From positions 2,542,001-2,606,000 of the forward strand of contig CM073886.1 of NCBI GenBank assembly GCA_037176705.1: 64,000 nt of DNA. The letters run 5' to 3'. Shown piece after piece: positions 24,186 to 33,349 of the stretch (position 1 is its first letter; each line of letters begins with the position of its first letter). The position numbers and the translations under genes are program-made. A model generated the notes under the pieces. That model was not told the DNA's origin. It ran no database searches and was given only the letters and a program-made list of their open reading frames with translations. The DNA is from Molossus alvarezi. Taxonomy: Eukaryota; Chordata; Mammalia; Chiroptera; Molossidae.

Positions 24186-24345
24186 TCAGACCTCGGTGCA
24201 GGTGGAACTGGGTTGAAGAGGCCTGTGTGACCTTGGCCGAGTCACTTCTCTCTGTGTACAGATTCCTACATGTAAACAGGATGTAAAAATGGCAGCTACC
24301 TCATAGGCTCGCTATTAGGATAAAAGAACTCACTCAGCATTTCCT
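24185..24345 (+). repeat. MIR SINE
   Basis: GTGTGACCTTGGCCGAGTCAC, then GTACAGATTCCTACATGTAAAC and CTACCTCATAGGCTCGCTATT, follows the MIR core and 3' order in sense. Confidence 0.75.
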
Positions 24346-24400
24346 GAAATGTAGCCATTTGAATTCCAGGTACAAGATTTTTAACACCTGTACTATCATT

Positions 24401-24498
24401 ATTTTTTTGTTGTTTTTGGTACGTGCCCCTGGCAGGAACCAAACCTAGGACTCTCTGGTCCCCAGGCCGATGCTGCAACCTCTGAGCCAAACCGGCCT
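24401..24498 (-). mobile_element. VES-type SINE, tRNA-head-only class
   Basis: Reverse copy: GGCCGGTTTGGCTCAGAGG, CCTAGGTTTGGTTCCTGCC and GGGGCACGTACC run straight into A tail (T run at 24404-24418). CCTGTACTATCATT (24387-24400) and CCTGTACTATTACT (24499-24512) flank it. Confidence 0.88.
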
Positions 24499-24512
24499 CC
24501 TGTACTATTACT

Positions 24513-25030
24513 GACATGGTGTTTCTCTTTCAGTTGACTCACAGAGAAATAACTATTTAAAAGATTGGATATTTAAAATGTATTTTAAAATTAATTTGTA
24601 TCCTGTGTAGGCAAACTACTCTCTTGCTCTGTGAAGAAGGAAACCATTTATAAGAGCATAGATGCTGGCTGGGGTCTCCCCTGCTGCGGCGCCGCGTCCA
24701 GGGCCTGCTGAAGGGAGTCAGCGAGCCCTCCAGGGCAGCCTGTGCCTTCAGCGCCCCCCAGGCCTTCCCTGGGGTCACCAGAAGGATGGGAGAAGGGTGA
24801 GCAGATTCCTGTCATTCACTGATACTTAATTTGGGTCTAGGAACCCAAGCTGCCTCTGGGGGAGGGTAAGACAGCTTTCGGGGATTCAGGCCATTCTGGA
24901 ACTCCTGGAGCGGGCAGCTCGTGGCTTGGCCCAACCCGTGCAGCCAGCGGACTGACTCCCTGCCGGCCTTGCTAGCTGCCCTCTTGTCTCAGCCTGTGCA
25001 GACTGTTCCCACAGACGCACGGAGGGGTGG
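24513..25030. other. No recognisable feature
   Basis: Unassigned sequence with a GC-rich patch at 24680-24780 (GCTGCGGCGCCGCG) that is too short and isolated to call a CpG island. The right end may belong to the LTR-like block. Confidence 0.4.
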
Positions 25031-25465
25031 CTTTGAGACCACGGAAATGCATTTCTCCCCGTCCTGGAGTCTGCGCAGTGGCCGGTTCACGGCCGGTTCC
25101 CTCCCACTGTGCCCTGGTTCGCAGCCTGGAAGCTCCTCGAGCACGTTCTTTTAGCGATTTACGGAGACTTCATTACACAGGCGCAGTTGATTGGCCATTG
25201 CCGATTGACCGCAACCTCCAGGTCCGCTCCCCTCCTTGGAGGTGGGGGTCGTTGAGAGTTTGGCCCTCTAATCACTTGGCTGGTCCTCCTGTCACCAGCC
25301 CTCAGCCATAGGTGTGCACTAAAATTTGCCTCATTAGCATAATATAAGGCACCTTTATTGCTGCCACACTCAGAAAATTCCAAGGGCTTTAGGAACTCCG
25401 TGCCAGAATGGACAAAGACCAAATAGATACTTCTTAGTATAAATCACAATACCACAAAGCACAAG
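25030..25465 (+). repeat. ERVL-type LTR candidate (MLT-like)
   Basis: The right half reads TCATTAGCATAATATAAGGC, AATTCCAAGGGCTTTAGGAA and GGACAAAGACCAAATAGATA with TATAAATCACAATACCACAA. This order of phrases is familiar from ERVL/MaLR-type LTRs of mammals. It is old. I saw no internal retroviral coding sequence next to it, so a solo LTR is likely. The left boundary is uncertain. Confidence 0.42.
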
Positions 25466-25727
25466 GCAAACCCACAGCCGTCCTTAACTAGTGTGCCCGC
25501 AGAGACAGGCTGCATTCCTGCAGAGTCACCCATCTGGCGGCGCTCACATTTCTGTCCCTACTGCCCGCTCTAGACCGTGCTGCCTGCTTCCTCCCACCGT
25601 CCCAGCTCAGCACGCCTGACGTGCTCCCCATGTTCCTGACAAAGCTCAAAGAGCTCCCCTCAGCCTGGACTTCACCCGTCCTCCCCATCCGACCCACCTC
25701 TGGCCCAAACTGCTCCTGTTTGGGACT

Positions 25728-25920
25728 CAAACCCAGTTAGGTTTGAATCCTAGTGCCCTGCTTACTAGTAGTGTGGAGTTTGGCAAGTCATTTAACCTAT
25801 GTCTATGTATCTATCATCTATCTATCTATCTATCATCTATCATCTAGTTATTTATTCATCAAATTGTGCTGAGATTAAGTGACCTAGTGCATGTCAGTTG
25901 AACCTTCTAAATCTGCGTTT
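25728..25920 (+). repeat. MIR SINE split by a microsatellite
   Basis: GTTTGAATCCTAGTGCCCTG and TTTGGCAAGTCATTTAACCT are the MIR core. After the TCTA array, GCTGAGATTAAGTGACCTAG is the MIR 3' part. Confidence 0.7.
25803..25850 (+). repeat. (TCTA/ATCT)n microsatellite
   Basis: Tetranucleotide array with interruptions (ATCATCTATC), grown within a MIR. Confidence 0.9.
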
Positions 25921-26149
25921 ATCTGAATTCGGAATCGTCTCCTTTCTGCTTCAATTCGGGAGGTTGTCTGAGGCCACTGCTTGCTGGAACCCTCCCATAC
26001 CCTGGCTTTCCTAACTCCGTGAGCTTCCTTGTGCTCTGCCAGCTCCAACATGTTCACCTGTGCAAAGCCTTCCAGGCCCCTGTCAAACGCCCCATCCTTC
26101 AGTTCAGCTGACCAGTGTCAGGGCTCTGGGTGTGGGTGTCCTGTCTGTC

Positions 26150-26262
26150 TGCTGACTAAATCTCCTTAAGCCTCAGTTTCCTCATGTACACAAATAAAGA
26201 CAGTGTCTCCAAACCTTGCAAAATGATGAGGAACATTGTGTCACCCACACAATATCTGCTGA
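26150..26262 (+). repeat. MIR SINE fragment
   Basis: TTAAGCCTCAGTTTCCTCATG then AAAATGATGAGGAACATTG, in sense. Confidence 0.6.
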
Positions 26263-26284
26263 CTGCATGAATTTCATTTCATCT

Positions 26285-26455
26285 TAATGACACGTTGAGA
26301 TGGATGTCATTATGTTCACTTTAAGGACAAGGAAACAGAGGCTAAAGAACACTCTGTAAGTCTTTGGCCAAGATCTCATGGCCAGTGGGTGATGACACTG
26401 GATCTGACTATAGACTGTGCAACTCAACAGTCTGCTCTGAGCCATCTCCCAGGGT
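26285..26455 (-). repeat. MIR SINE
   Basis: Antisense core: GGACAAGGAAACAGAGGCTAAAG, CTTTGGCCAAGATCTCATGG, then ACTGGATCTGACTATAGACTG. Confidence 0.68.
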
Positions 26456-26499
26456 CCCAAGGGCATAAGTCATCATCAACCTACGAAGGTTAGTTTTCT

Positions 26500-26650
26500 C
26501 TCTCCCACTCCACTACATACTTGTAAAATGGAGTTAATAATAGTATTTACTTGGTGAGATTGCTGCAAGCATGAAGCATCTAATGAAATATCAAATCTAA
26601 AGAGCTTAGTGAAGTATTTGGAATGTAGTAAGTTTACCATGAAGCCTATT
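26500..26650 (+). repeat. MIR SINE, 3' part
   Basis: TGTAAAATGGAGTTAATAATAG, GGTGAGATTGCTGCAAGCATG and GAGCTTAGTGAAGTATTTGG match the MIR 3' half in order. Confidence 0.75.
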
Positions 26651-26654
26651 CTTA

Positions 26655-27105
26655 TAAAGGTATTATAATGGTTGATTGTCTCAGGATGCATTTGGCTGCA
26701 AGTAACAGAAAATCTGATTCAAATGGATGAAACAAAAAGGATATTTCTTTTCTCACATGCAAACAAGTCCCAGTGCAGAGCTGCCCAGAGCTGCTAAGTT
26801 AGCGGGGCTGGTTGAGTGGTAATCACCAAGAGCTCAGGTTTCCTTCTGCTTCTGCTCTGATCTCTGATGCTGAGTTTTCCTCTTCTGTTTGCTCTCCTGT
26901 TTGAAATGCTGGCAGCTGTTCTGTGTAACTTACACCAAGGAGGGACCATGTCTTTCTGTCTACATCTTTTTTTATTTTTCAGTGAGGGGAAGCTTTCTTA
27001 AAAGCTGCCTTGCTCCCTGAGACCTCTCGGGTCTTCATGGCAGGTGTTCTATTGCCCTCCCATACCTCTGCCAGCTACTAGAATTGCATAAGAATGAGTA
27101 GGAGG
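26655..27105. repeat. Ancient interspersed repeat, family not named
   Basis: GGCTGCAAGTAACAGAAAATC, GATGAAACAAAAAGGATATTTC and a CT-rich middle follow the layout of a common old mammalian repeat that I cannot name safely. Confidence 0.4.
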
Positions 27106-27189
27106 GCTTCACAATGATCACAAAACTAACAATCCACCTCCATCCACTTCCTGTTTCAGTGACAGCAGGCAAGTGACTTCTCTATGGAG

Positions 27190-27265
27190 ATACCACTGAC
27201 TGATTCTCAGTGTTATAATGAGATTAAGGAAGGTAATGCCAGGTACTAGACATGTTCCTGGTTAA
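27190..27265 (+). repeat. MIR SINE fragment
   Basis: GTTATAATGAGATTAAGGAAGG and GCCAGGTACTAGACATG resemble the MIR 3' third. Weak. Confidence 0.4.
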
Positions 27266-27359
27266 TCAGTCTTTCTCTCATACTCAGCCTCAGTCATCAC
27301 AGAAAAGTCAAATGACACCGAATGTTCGAAAGTTGAATGTAAGAACCTGACCCATCATT

Positions 27360-27440
27360 TAAAGCTCCGAGACGCTGGCTAAATTGCTTAATTTTAATGT
27401 TTCATACCATTTCAGTGATAAGAGGGATAACTATAATAGT
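27360..27440 (+). repeat. MIR SINE fragment
   Basis: GGCTAAATTGCTTAATTTTAATG, then GTGATAAGAGGGATAACTAT. Weak core match. Confidence 0.45.
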
Positions 27441-27655
27441 AATACTTGCTACCTTTTACTATGTGCTTGCTAAATGCCAGGTATCACAATAGATGCTTGA
27501 CTTGCATTCGCCAATTTAATTCTCATGGCAACCTGTATTACCTAAACATTGACCCTCTTTTACAGTTTGGGCAGTTAGTACCTTGACAAGATTCCATAAC
27601 TAGTAAGTGCTGGAGCCAAGAATTGAAGGTGGGTTGTCTGTTTTAAAATTCTCAC
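27440..27655 (-). repeat. MIR SINE
   Basis: Antisense MIR over most of its length: TGTGCTTGCTAAATGCCAGG, AATTTAATTCTCATGGCAACC, TAGTAAGTGCTGGAGCCAAG. Confidence 0.72.
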
Positions 27656-27689
27656 ACTTTAAAAAGTATCTTTCAATCACAGTTTAGTT

Positions 27690-28150
27690 TCGTATTTTGA
27701 ATTAGTTTCAGGTGTACAACATAGTGGTTAGATAATCACACACTTCACAATGTGTCCCCTGATATTTCCAGGGCCCACCTGGCTCCATACAAGCTACCAC
27801 GGCATCACTGACTATATCCCCATGCTGTACTTCCCATCCCGGGACACTCCAGTAACTAGCAATTTGTACTTCTCAAGCCCTTCCTTCTTTCACCCCACCC
27901 GAACCCTCCACTCTGGTTATCAACAGTCCACTCTCTGTGTTTCTAAGTCTGGTTCAATTCTGCTTGTTCATTTATTTTGTTCTTTAGATTCCACATGTAA
28001 GTAAAATCACATGGTATTTGTCTTTCTCTGACTGACTTATTTTCGCTTAGCATAATACACTAAAGGTCCAGCCATGCTGTCGCAAATGGTAAAATTTCAT
28101 TCTTTTTTATGGATGAGTAATATTCCATTGTATATACATAACACCACTTT
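27690..28150 (-). repeat. L1MA-like 3' end fragment
   Basis: TTTCAGGTGTACAACATAG, TTTAGATTCCACATGTAAGT and TGACTTATTTTCGCTTAGC are antisense L1 3' UTR/ORF2-end text. About 15 bp of L1-like text (TTGTTCCAGATCTTAAG) reappears after the next SINE, at 28367. Confidence 0.82.
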
Positions 28151-28366
28151 TTAAAAAATATGTTTTTATTTATTTTTTTAGAGAGAGAGGAAGGGAGAGA
28201 GAGATAGAAACATCGATGTGAGAAAGAAACATCAATCAGCTGCCTCCTGCATATCCCACACTGGGGATCTAGTCAAAACCCAGGCATGTGCCCTGACCAG
28301 GAATCGAACGGGGACCTCTCAGTCCATGTGATGATGCTCAATCCACTGAGCCTCACTGGCCAGGGC
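28150..28366 (-). mobile_element. VES-type SINE, plain long class
   Basis: Inverted copy in the L1 fragment: right end GAGCCTCACTGGCCAGGGC (head), middle CAGGCATGTGCCCTGACCAGG, GA-rich run and ATGTTTTTATTTATT tail. No hairpin segment. Confidence 0.88.
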
Positions 28367-28417
28367 TTGTTCCAGATCTTAAGGGAAACCTTAAAACCCC
28401 ACACTTTTATTTGTTGT

Positions 28418-28672
28418 TGTTAATCCTCACTCAAGGATATTTTTCCATTGATGTTTAGGTACAGTGGAATGGAGGGAGGAAAGGAGAGAGGGAGAGAGAG
28501 AGAGAAACATTAATGTGAGAGAGGCACACCAATTAGCTGCCTCCCACATGACCCCAACCAGGGCAGGGGATCGAACCTGCAACCCAGATATGTGCCCTTG
28601 ACTGGGAATGGAACTGTGACCCTTCAGTCTGCTGGCCAATGCTCTAACCGTTGAGCCCAGCTGCCCAGGGCT
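28418..28672 (-). mobile_element. VES-type SINE, hairpin-tailed class
   Basis: Second inverted SINE about 50 bp from the previous one. Has the AATCCTCACTCAAGGATAT remnant of the terminal hairpin, GA-rich run, GGATCGAACCTGCAACCC and a TGAGCCCAGCTGCCCAGGGC head. Diverged, no clear duplication. Confidence 0.86.
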
Positions 28673-28689
28673 AAATGCCCCAATGAAAG

Positions 28690-28820
28690 TACCTCTGATT
28701 CCCAAATTATGAATATCAGTTTCCTCGTCTGTAAATGGGCATAGCAAGATCTTCCCTTGCCCACTTAACAGGGTTTGGGAAGAATCAAATAAGTTTGGTC
28801 AGAAAAATCTCAATGAAAAC
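28690..28820 (+). repeat. MIR SINE fragment
   Basis: ATCAGTTTCCTCGTCTGTAA, ATGGGCATAGCAAGATCTTC, then GGGTTTGGGAAGAATCAAAT. Confidence 0.65.
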
Positions 28821-28829
28821 TTTGAATTA

Positions 28830-29272
28830 CAAGAGCTCACTCTTGTTAACATGGATAACAATTGGCAGTAGACAGGAGAATCACAGTCCAGCACTCTCAG
28901 GGTAGTCACTCACACTGAGTCACCACCTCTATCTTCTCCCCCCTTACAGAGTTCAAATCTGTAGTCACCCTTTCTTCCCCCAACCTCAGGCTGAAGTATT
29001 GATATTTCTCAATCTCTTTCATATTCCCTGGCAACCTAGCTCTTCCTCCAAGGTGGCAACTAGATAATATGATACATTAATGGGTATCAAGGGGCTAAGG
29101 GGAAAGTGATATAGGTGATGCTAGAAGCACCATACTTGGCATCCTCCCTCCCTCCTTCTCTTCCCCATGTCTTTTTTCTTGTCCTCTCCTCAACCCCTCA
29201 AGAAGTCCATGCTGATTGATGATAACTTATGGGGAAATGTGCTCTGTTATCCCATCTCACAGTCCTCTTCTG
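28830..29272. other. No recognisable feature
   Basis: Unassigned sequence. A CTTCTCCCCCCTTACAG acceptor-like string at about 28934-28950 has no supporting frame. Confidence 0.45.
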
Positions 29273-29478
29273 CAGTGGCTGTCAATTGGGAGCGTGTTTG
29301 CTTCCCAGGGGACACTTGGCAATGTTTGAAGACATTTTTGATAGTTACACCCGGGAGGTGGAGCTCTGCAGAGAGATAGTTGGGATGTGTCTGAGCATCC
29401 TACAATGCACAGAACAGACCCCACAAAAAAGCATTGTCTGCCCATAACACCAGTAGTGTCGAGGATTCTTAACTAAGG
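29273..29478 (+). mobile_element. MER5A-type hAT-Charlie element
   Basis: Starts GCAGTGGCTGTCAATTGGG, then CCCAGGGGACACTTGGCAAT, CATCCTACAATGCACAGAAC and GTGTCGAGGATTCTTAACT, following MER5A from end to end. Non-autonomous, no coding capacity. Confidence 0.82.
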
Positions 29479-30290
29479 AAGGTGGAGTCAGTGGGAGGAG
29501 GATAGTCAAGACCTATTTTGTTTTTATGTTTTAAAGGTGATTTTCAGTTTACAGGTTTTGTTTGCACAGCATCCAAGATAAATTGTACCCCAAGGCATAG
29601 GTTTAGAAGATTGGTCAAAGGGGAAGAAAGACCCACACGTGACCAGTCAGAGTCCCTCCCTGAGCTTTTTCTTTCAAATGGGAGGCAGAGGAGAACATTC
29701 TTTTTCTGCTCTGAGTCCAGGAATGTTAGAATGTAGACTCAGAGAAATCCCAGGTAGAAGATCATGAACCTGATGTGAAGAAACAGGCAGACCACCTAAG
29801 ACAGATGTGGAGGGCAAGCTGATGGCATTGGAGATACTGATTCCAGCCATTTCATAGTACCAGCCCTGACCTTCTACTGCTGGCCTTAAGCTAGTTCAAA
29901 CCAAGTATCTGTCACTTGCAATCAGAGTTATAATTTATCCATGTTTAAGAAAAGTTCTTGGACAAGGAGGGTTTTCTGGGTGCCGGGTGCACTTTATTTT
30001 ATGTGGGTGGGACTTGACTAAGGAAAAGTGGTAGATGGGATTTGGACCCTCTTAGGGAACAAATGAAAAATAAAATGATGTTTTTGAAAATTCTAAGTAA
30101 TACACATATCAAGAACAAAAGTATTTATAAAGAAAGGATCATAAAAACAAGTTTCAAATATTTCCCTCTTCTCATAATGATGATTTATCTATTCTTCAAC
30201 CATCAAACATAATTTAGAAAACTCAAGAGGAAAAGGAAAGCCTATTTTATTTACCCATATTTTTATTTACCATGCTTTTTCTTCTTGATG
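29478..30290. other. No recognisable feature
   Basis: Unassigned, becoming AT-rich after 30050. Short frames without protein pattern. Confidence 0.45.
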
Positions 30291-30538
30291 CTCTAACTTT
30301 TCTTTTAAAATTATTTACGTTCTGTTTAGATAGCTTTCTTTCACCATTCTTTAGGCTACTGATCACAAAGTCTCTAGTTTTTTGTTTGTTTGTTTGTTTT
30401 TGCCTAAAATAATGTTGATTTTCTCTTAATTATTGAAAGACATTTTTACTGGGTATAAAATTCTGGATGAACAGTTCTTTTCCTTCAGCAACTGAAAATA
30501 TTGTGACATTTCGTTCTAATATCCATATTTTTTGATAT

Positions 30539-30608
30539 GGATAATAAATAGGATGTTATAATAATAAATAGGATGTTATTTATAATAGGATAAATAGGAT
30601 GTTATTTG
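30539..30608 (+). repeat. Short imperfect tandem repeat
   Basis: About three copies of AATAATAAATAGGATGTTAT (20 bp) with a variable spacer, inside the HAL1/L1M block. Confidence 0.85.
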
Positions 30609-31322
30609 CATAGGTTGTCTGCCCCCCCCCATTAGTAAGGTGTTATTTGTCTTTTTCTGTCTGTTTTAGGATTTTTAATTTTTCACTAGTTTCCAGAAAT
30701 TTAATTATGATGTGCGAATTTCTTAGGGTTTGGGAGTTGCTTAGCTTATTAAATCTGTGGGTTTATTCTTTCAAATTTGGAAAGTTTTTAAACCACTATT
30801 CCTTTGAATACTTTTTCAGACTCAATGTTCCTTCTCTTATTTTGGGATTCTAAAGACATGAATGTTCATCTGTTATAGTCCTACAGGTCCCATGGGCTCT
30901 GCTCATTTTTCTTGTTTCAGTCTATTTTCTCTCTGCTGTTCAGATGGCATAGTTTCTATTGTTTTGTCTTCTGGTTCACTGGCCATTTCCTCTCTCCCAT
31001 CCACTCTGATGTTAAGCCCATTCCCTGAGTTTTAAAAAATTGTATTTTTTAGTTTCAATTTTTGTTTTGTTTTGTTTTTTCTATGTCGTTTATTTGTTTG
31101 CTGACACTTTCTATTTATTTACTACAGTTTTAAATTTGTTTCAAGTATTTTTTTGATTGGTCATGAAAGTATTTTTACAATGGCTGCTTTCAATTTTTTG
31201 TCAGACCATTTTAACATCTCTGACATCTTGGAGTTGACATCTATTGATCTTTTTCTTTTTCATTTACTTTGAGGTATTTCTGGTTCTTGGTATGATGAGT
31301 AATTTTCAACTGAAACCTGTAC

Positions 31323-31577
31323 TTTTTTTTTTTTTAAATCCTCACCCGAGGACATTTTTCCATTTTTTGTTCAGGTAGAGTGGGAGGGAGAGAGAGGAAC
31401 AGAGAGAGAGAGAGAAACATCGATGTGAAAGGAACACATCGAGTGGCTGCCACCCGCACAACCGACCAGGGCCGGGGACAAACTGCAACCGAGGTACGCG
31501 CCCTTAGAGGGAACCGAACCTGGGTCTCTCCAGACCACAGGCCGACGCTCTAACCGCTGAGCCAAACTGGCCAGGGC
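31323..31577 (-). mobile_element. VES-type SINE, hairpin-tailed class
   Basis: GAAACCTGTAC on both sides (31312-31322 and 31578-31588). Has the AATCCTCACCCGAGGACAT hairpin segment, GA-rich run, CGGGGACAAACTGCAACCGA, GGGAACCGAACCTGGGTCTC and head TGAGCCAAACTGGCCAGGGC. Confidence 0.93.
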
Positions 31578-31966
31578 GAAACCTGTACATTTTTTATTAT
31601 GTTATAAAACTCTGGATATAACTAAAGCCTCTGTTTTGGCTGGTTTTCTCTGACACTTCTCTATCAGGGCAAGAGAGGAGTGCTGCCCTGTTACTTTCAG
31701 GTAGAAGTAGAACTTGTACTTGTACTTGTGTAAATGCAGGGATTTTAGTTGTATTTAGCAGGAGAAATAGGGAAAAGCACACCTACCAAGAGCCAGAAAT
31801 GTAGTGTAAAGCTCTCACACCCTGCAGTCAGATCCAATTAAGTCTGAATCCTGCATCCAATCACTTATAGGCTCTTCTGAGGATCAAAGAAAATATGTAG
31901 CATTTCTCTAAGTACTTTCGCTTAAATTCTCTCCTCTAATATTTATATCAAATCTGTGAATTGACC

Positions 31967-32062
31967 CTTTTTTTTTTTGTACATGCCCCTAGCAGGAACC
32001 GAACCCACGACTCTCTGGTCCTCAGGCTGATGCTTCAACTGCGGAGGCAAACCAGCCAGGGC
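31967..32062 (-). mobile_element. VES-type SINE, tRNA-head-only class
   Basis: TGAATTGACC on both sides (31957-31966 and 32063-32072). Body on the - strand GCCCTGGCTGGTTTGCCTCC to GGTTCCTGCTAGGGGCATGT, then T run. Confidence 0.9.
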
Positions 32063-32071
32063 TGAATTGAC

Positions 32072-32275
32072 CTCATCAATATAATTTTGCAGATTAGAAA
32101 AAAGACTCAGTGAGGCAAAATAATTTTCTTAGGATAGTTTGGCCTTGACTTGCCACCCCACTATGGATGAAGAGGAGATAAAGAAATATACAGGAGGACT
32201 CTGGGGTGGCAGCTCAGGGTTCAGAGGCATGAGAAATTAGAGGGAAGGAAACATGAGAGGCTGGAAGTAATCTTG
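32072..32275. other. No recognisable feature
   Basis: Short unassigned spacer. Confidence 0.45.
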
Positions 32276-32430
32276 GAGTAGACATCAGAAGACCTTGGAT
32301 CTTGTTCCAACTGAATCACAAGGTTAGTTGTGTAATCTCAGACAAGTCGCTTTGCCACTCTGTGTCTTTTCTTCTACTTAATGCAGAAGTGAAAGGTAGA
32401 TGGTACCTAAAGTGCTTTCACTGCTATAAT
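32275..32430 (+). repeat. MIR SINE
   Basis: TTGTGTAATCTCAGACAAGTC, GCCACTCTGTGTCTTTTCTTC and AGAAGTGAAAGGTAGATGG follow the MIR core. Confidence 0.62.
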
Positions 32431-32667
32431 TTTATGATGAATCTAAAATATATTAAGTTCCAAGGACATTTTAGGTACAATATATGGGTGAATGAAGACC
32501 TATTAAACTCAGAAACAGACACACACAACATCAATACAGAACAGTGCTGAAAATATATTGGCAAGGACCTTGATCAAGGGGAGAAAAGAGGTAATTATCC
32601 ATAAAGGCCTTTTAAATACCTAAATGTCATCAAATAATTCAGGATAAATCTTCTCTTGGAAGAGATG

Positions 32668-32882
32668 TCATTTTTTTAAAAATCCTCGCCCAAGGATATC
32701 TTTTTATTGATTTCAGAGAGAGAGAGATGAGAGGAAAATATTGATCAGCCGCCTCCCGTATGTGCTCTGACCAAGGATTGAACCTATGTAATATACAAGC
32801 AGGTATATTACCTGCCTGGGAATGAAATCTGCAGCCTTTCCGTGTGAATAATTCTCCAGCTAACAGAGGGACACAGCCAGGG
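32668..32882 (-). mobile_element. Diverged VES-type SINE, hairpin-tailed class
   Basis: AATCCTCGCCCAAGGATATC hairpin remnant, AGAGAGAGAGATGAGAGG, CAGCCGCCTCCCGTATGTGC and a worn head (ACACAGCCAGGGT). The middle holds an inserted or mutated ATATTACCTGCCTGG segment. Confidence 0.78.
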
Positions 32883-33349
32883 TGAAAACGATGCCTATTT
32901 ATGAGGAAAGTGGGATCTTTCTCTTCCTTGAGACCTGCCTTGGTGCCTTAGGCTGACATTCATTACTTCCCACCACTTGGTCTCTTGTCATATGTCTTGT
33001 TCTCTTTTATTGTTGACAGTATGACAGATGTCCTCCATTTACCCTGCCTTTGCCTCCCTCTACCCAGCCCCTACCCACCCCAGGCCTTCACCATATTATT
33101 GTCTGTGTCCATGGGCTATGCCTATATACATATGTGTTCTTTGGTTAATCTCTTCCCCTGCCCCATGACCCCCATCCTCTCTGAGATGTGTCAGTCTGTT
33201 CCATGTATTCATGCCCCAGGACCTATTTCATTTGTTAGTTCATTTTGTTCATTAGATTCCACATATAAGTGGGATCATATGATATTTGTATCTCTGAATG
33301 GCTTATTTTGTTTAACATAATAATCTCCAGGTCTACCCAACTGTCACAA

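Larger units (their letters stand above)
30290..31790 (-). mobile_element. HAL1/L1M-type block split by a SINE
   Basis: Antisense ORF1-type text: TTTAATTATGATGTGCGAA, CAAATTTGGAAAGTTTTTAAACC, GTCCTACAGGTCCCATGGG and the coiled-coil region around 30900-31250. Continues past the SINE to about 31790. No open frame remains. HAL1 and L1M ORF1 regions are hard to separate by eye. Confidence 0.62.

Noticed and set aside
24680..25140. CpG island or promoter
   Set aside because: CG dinucleotides are scattered, and the GC-rich patch is under 150 bp; part of the stretch looks like an old LTR.
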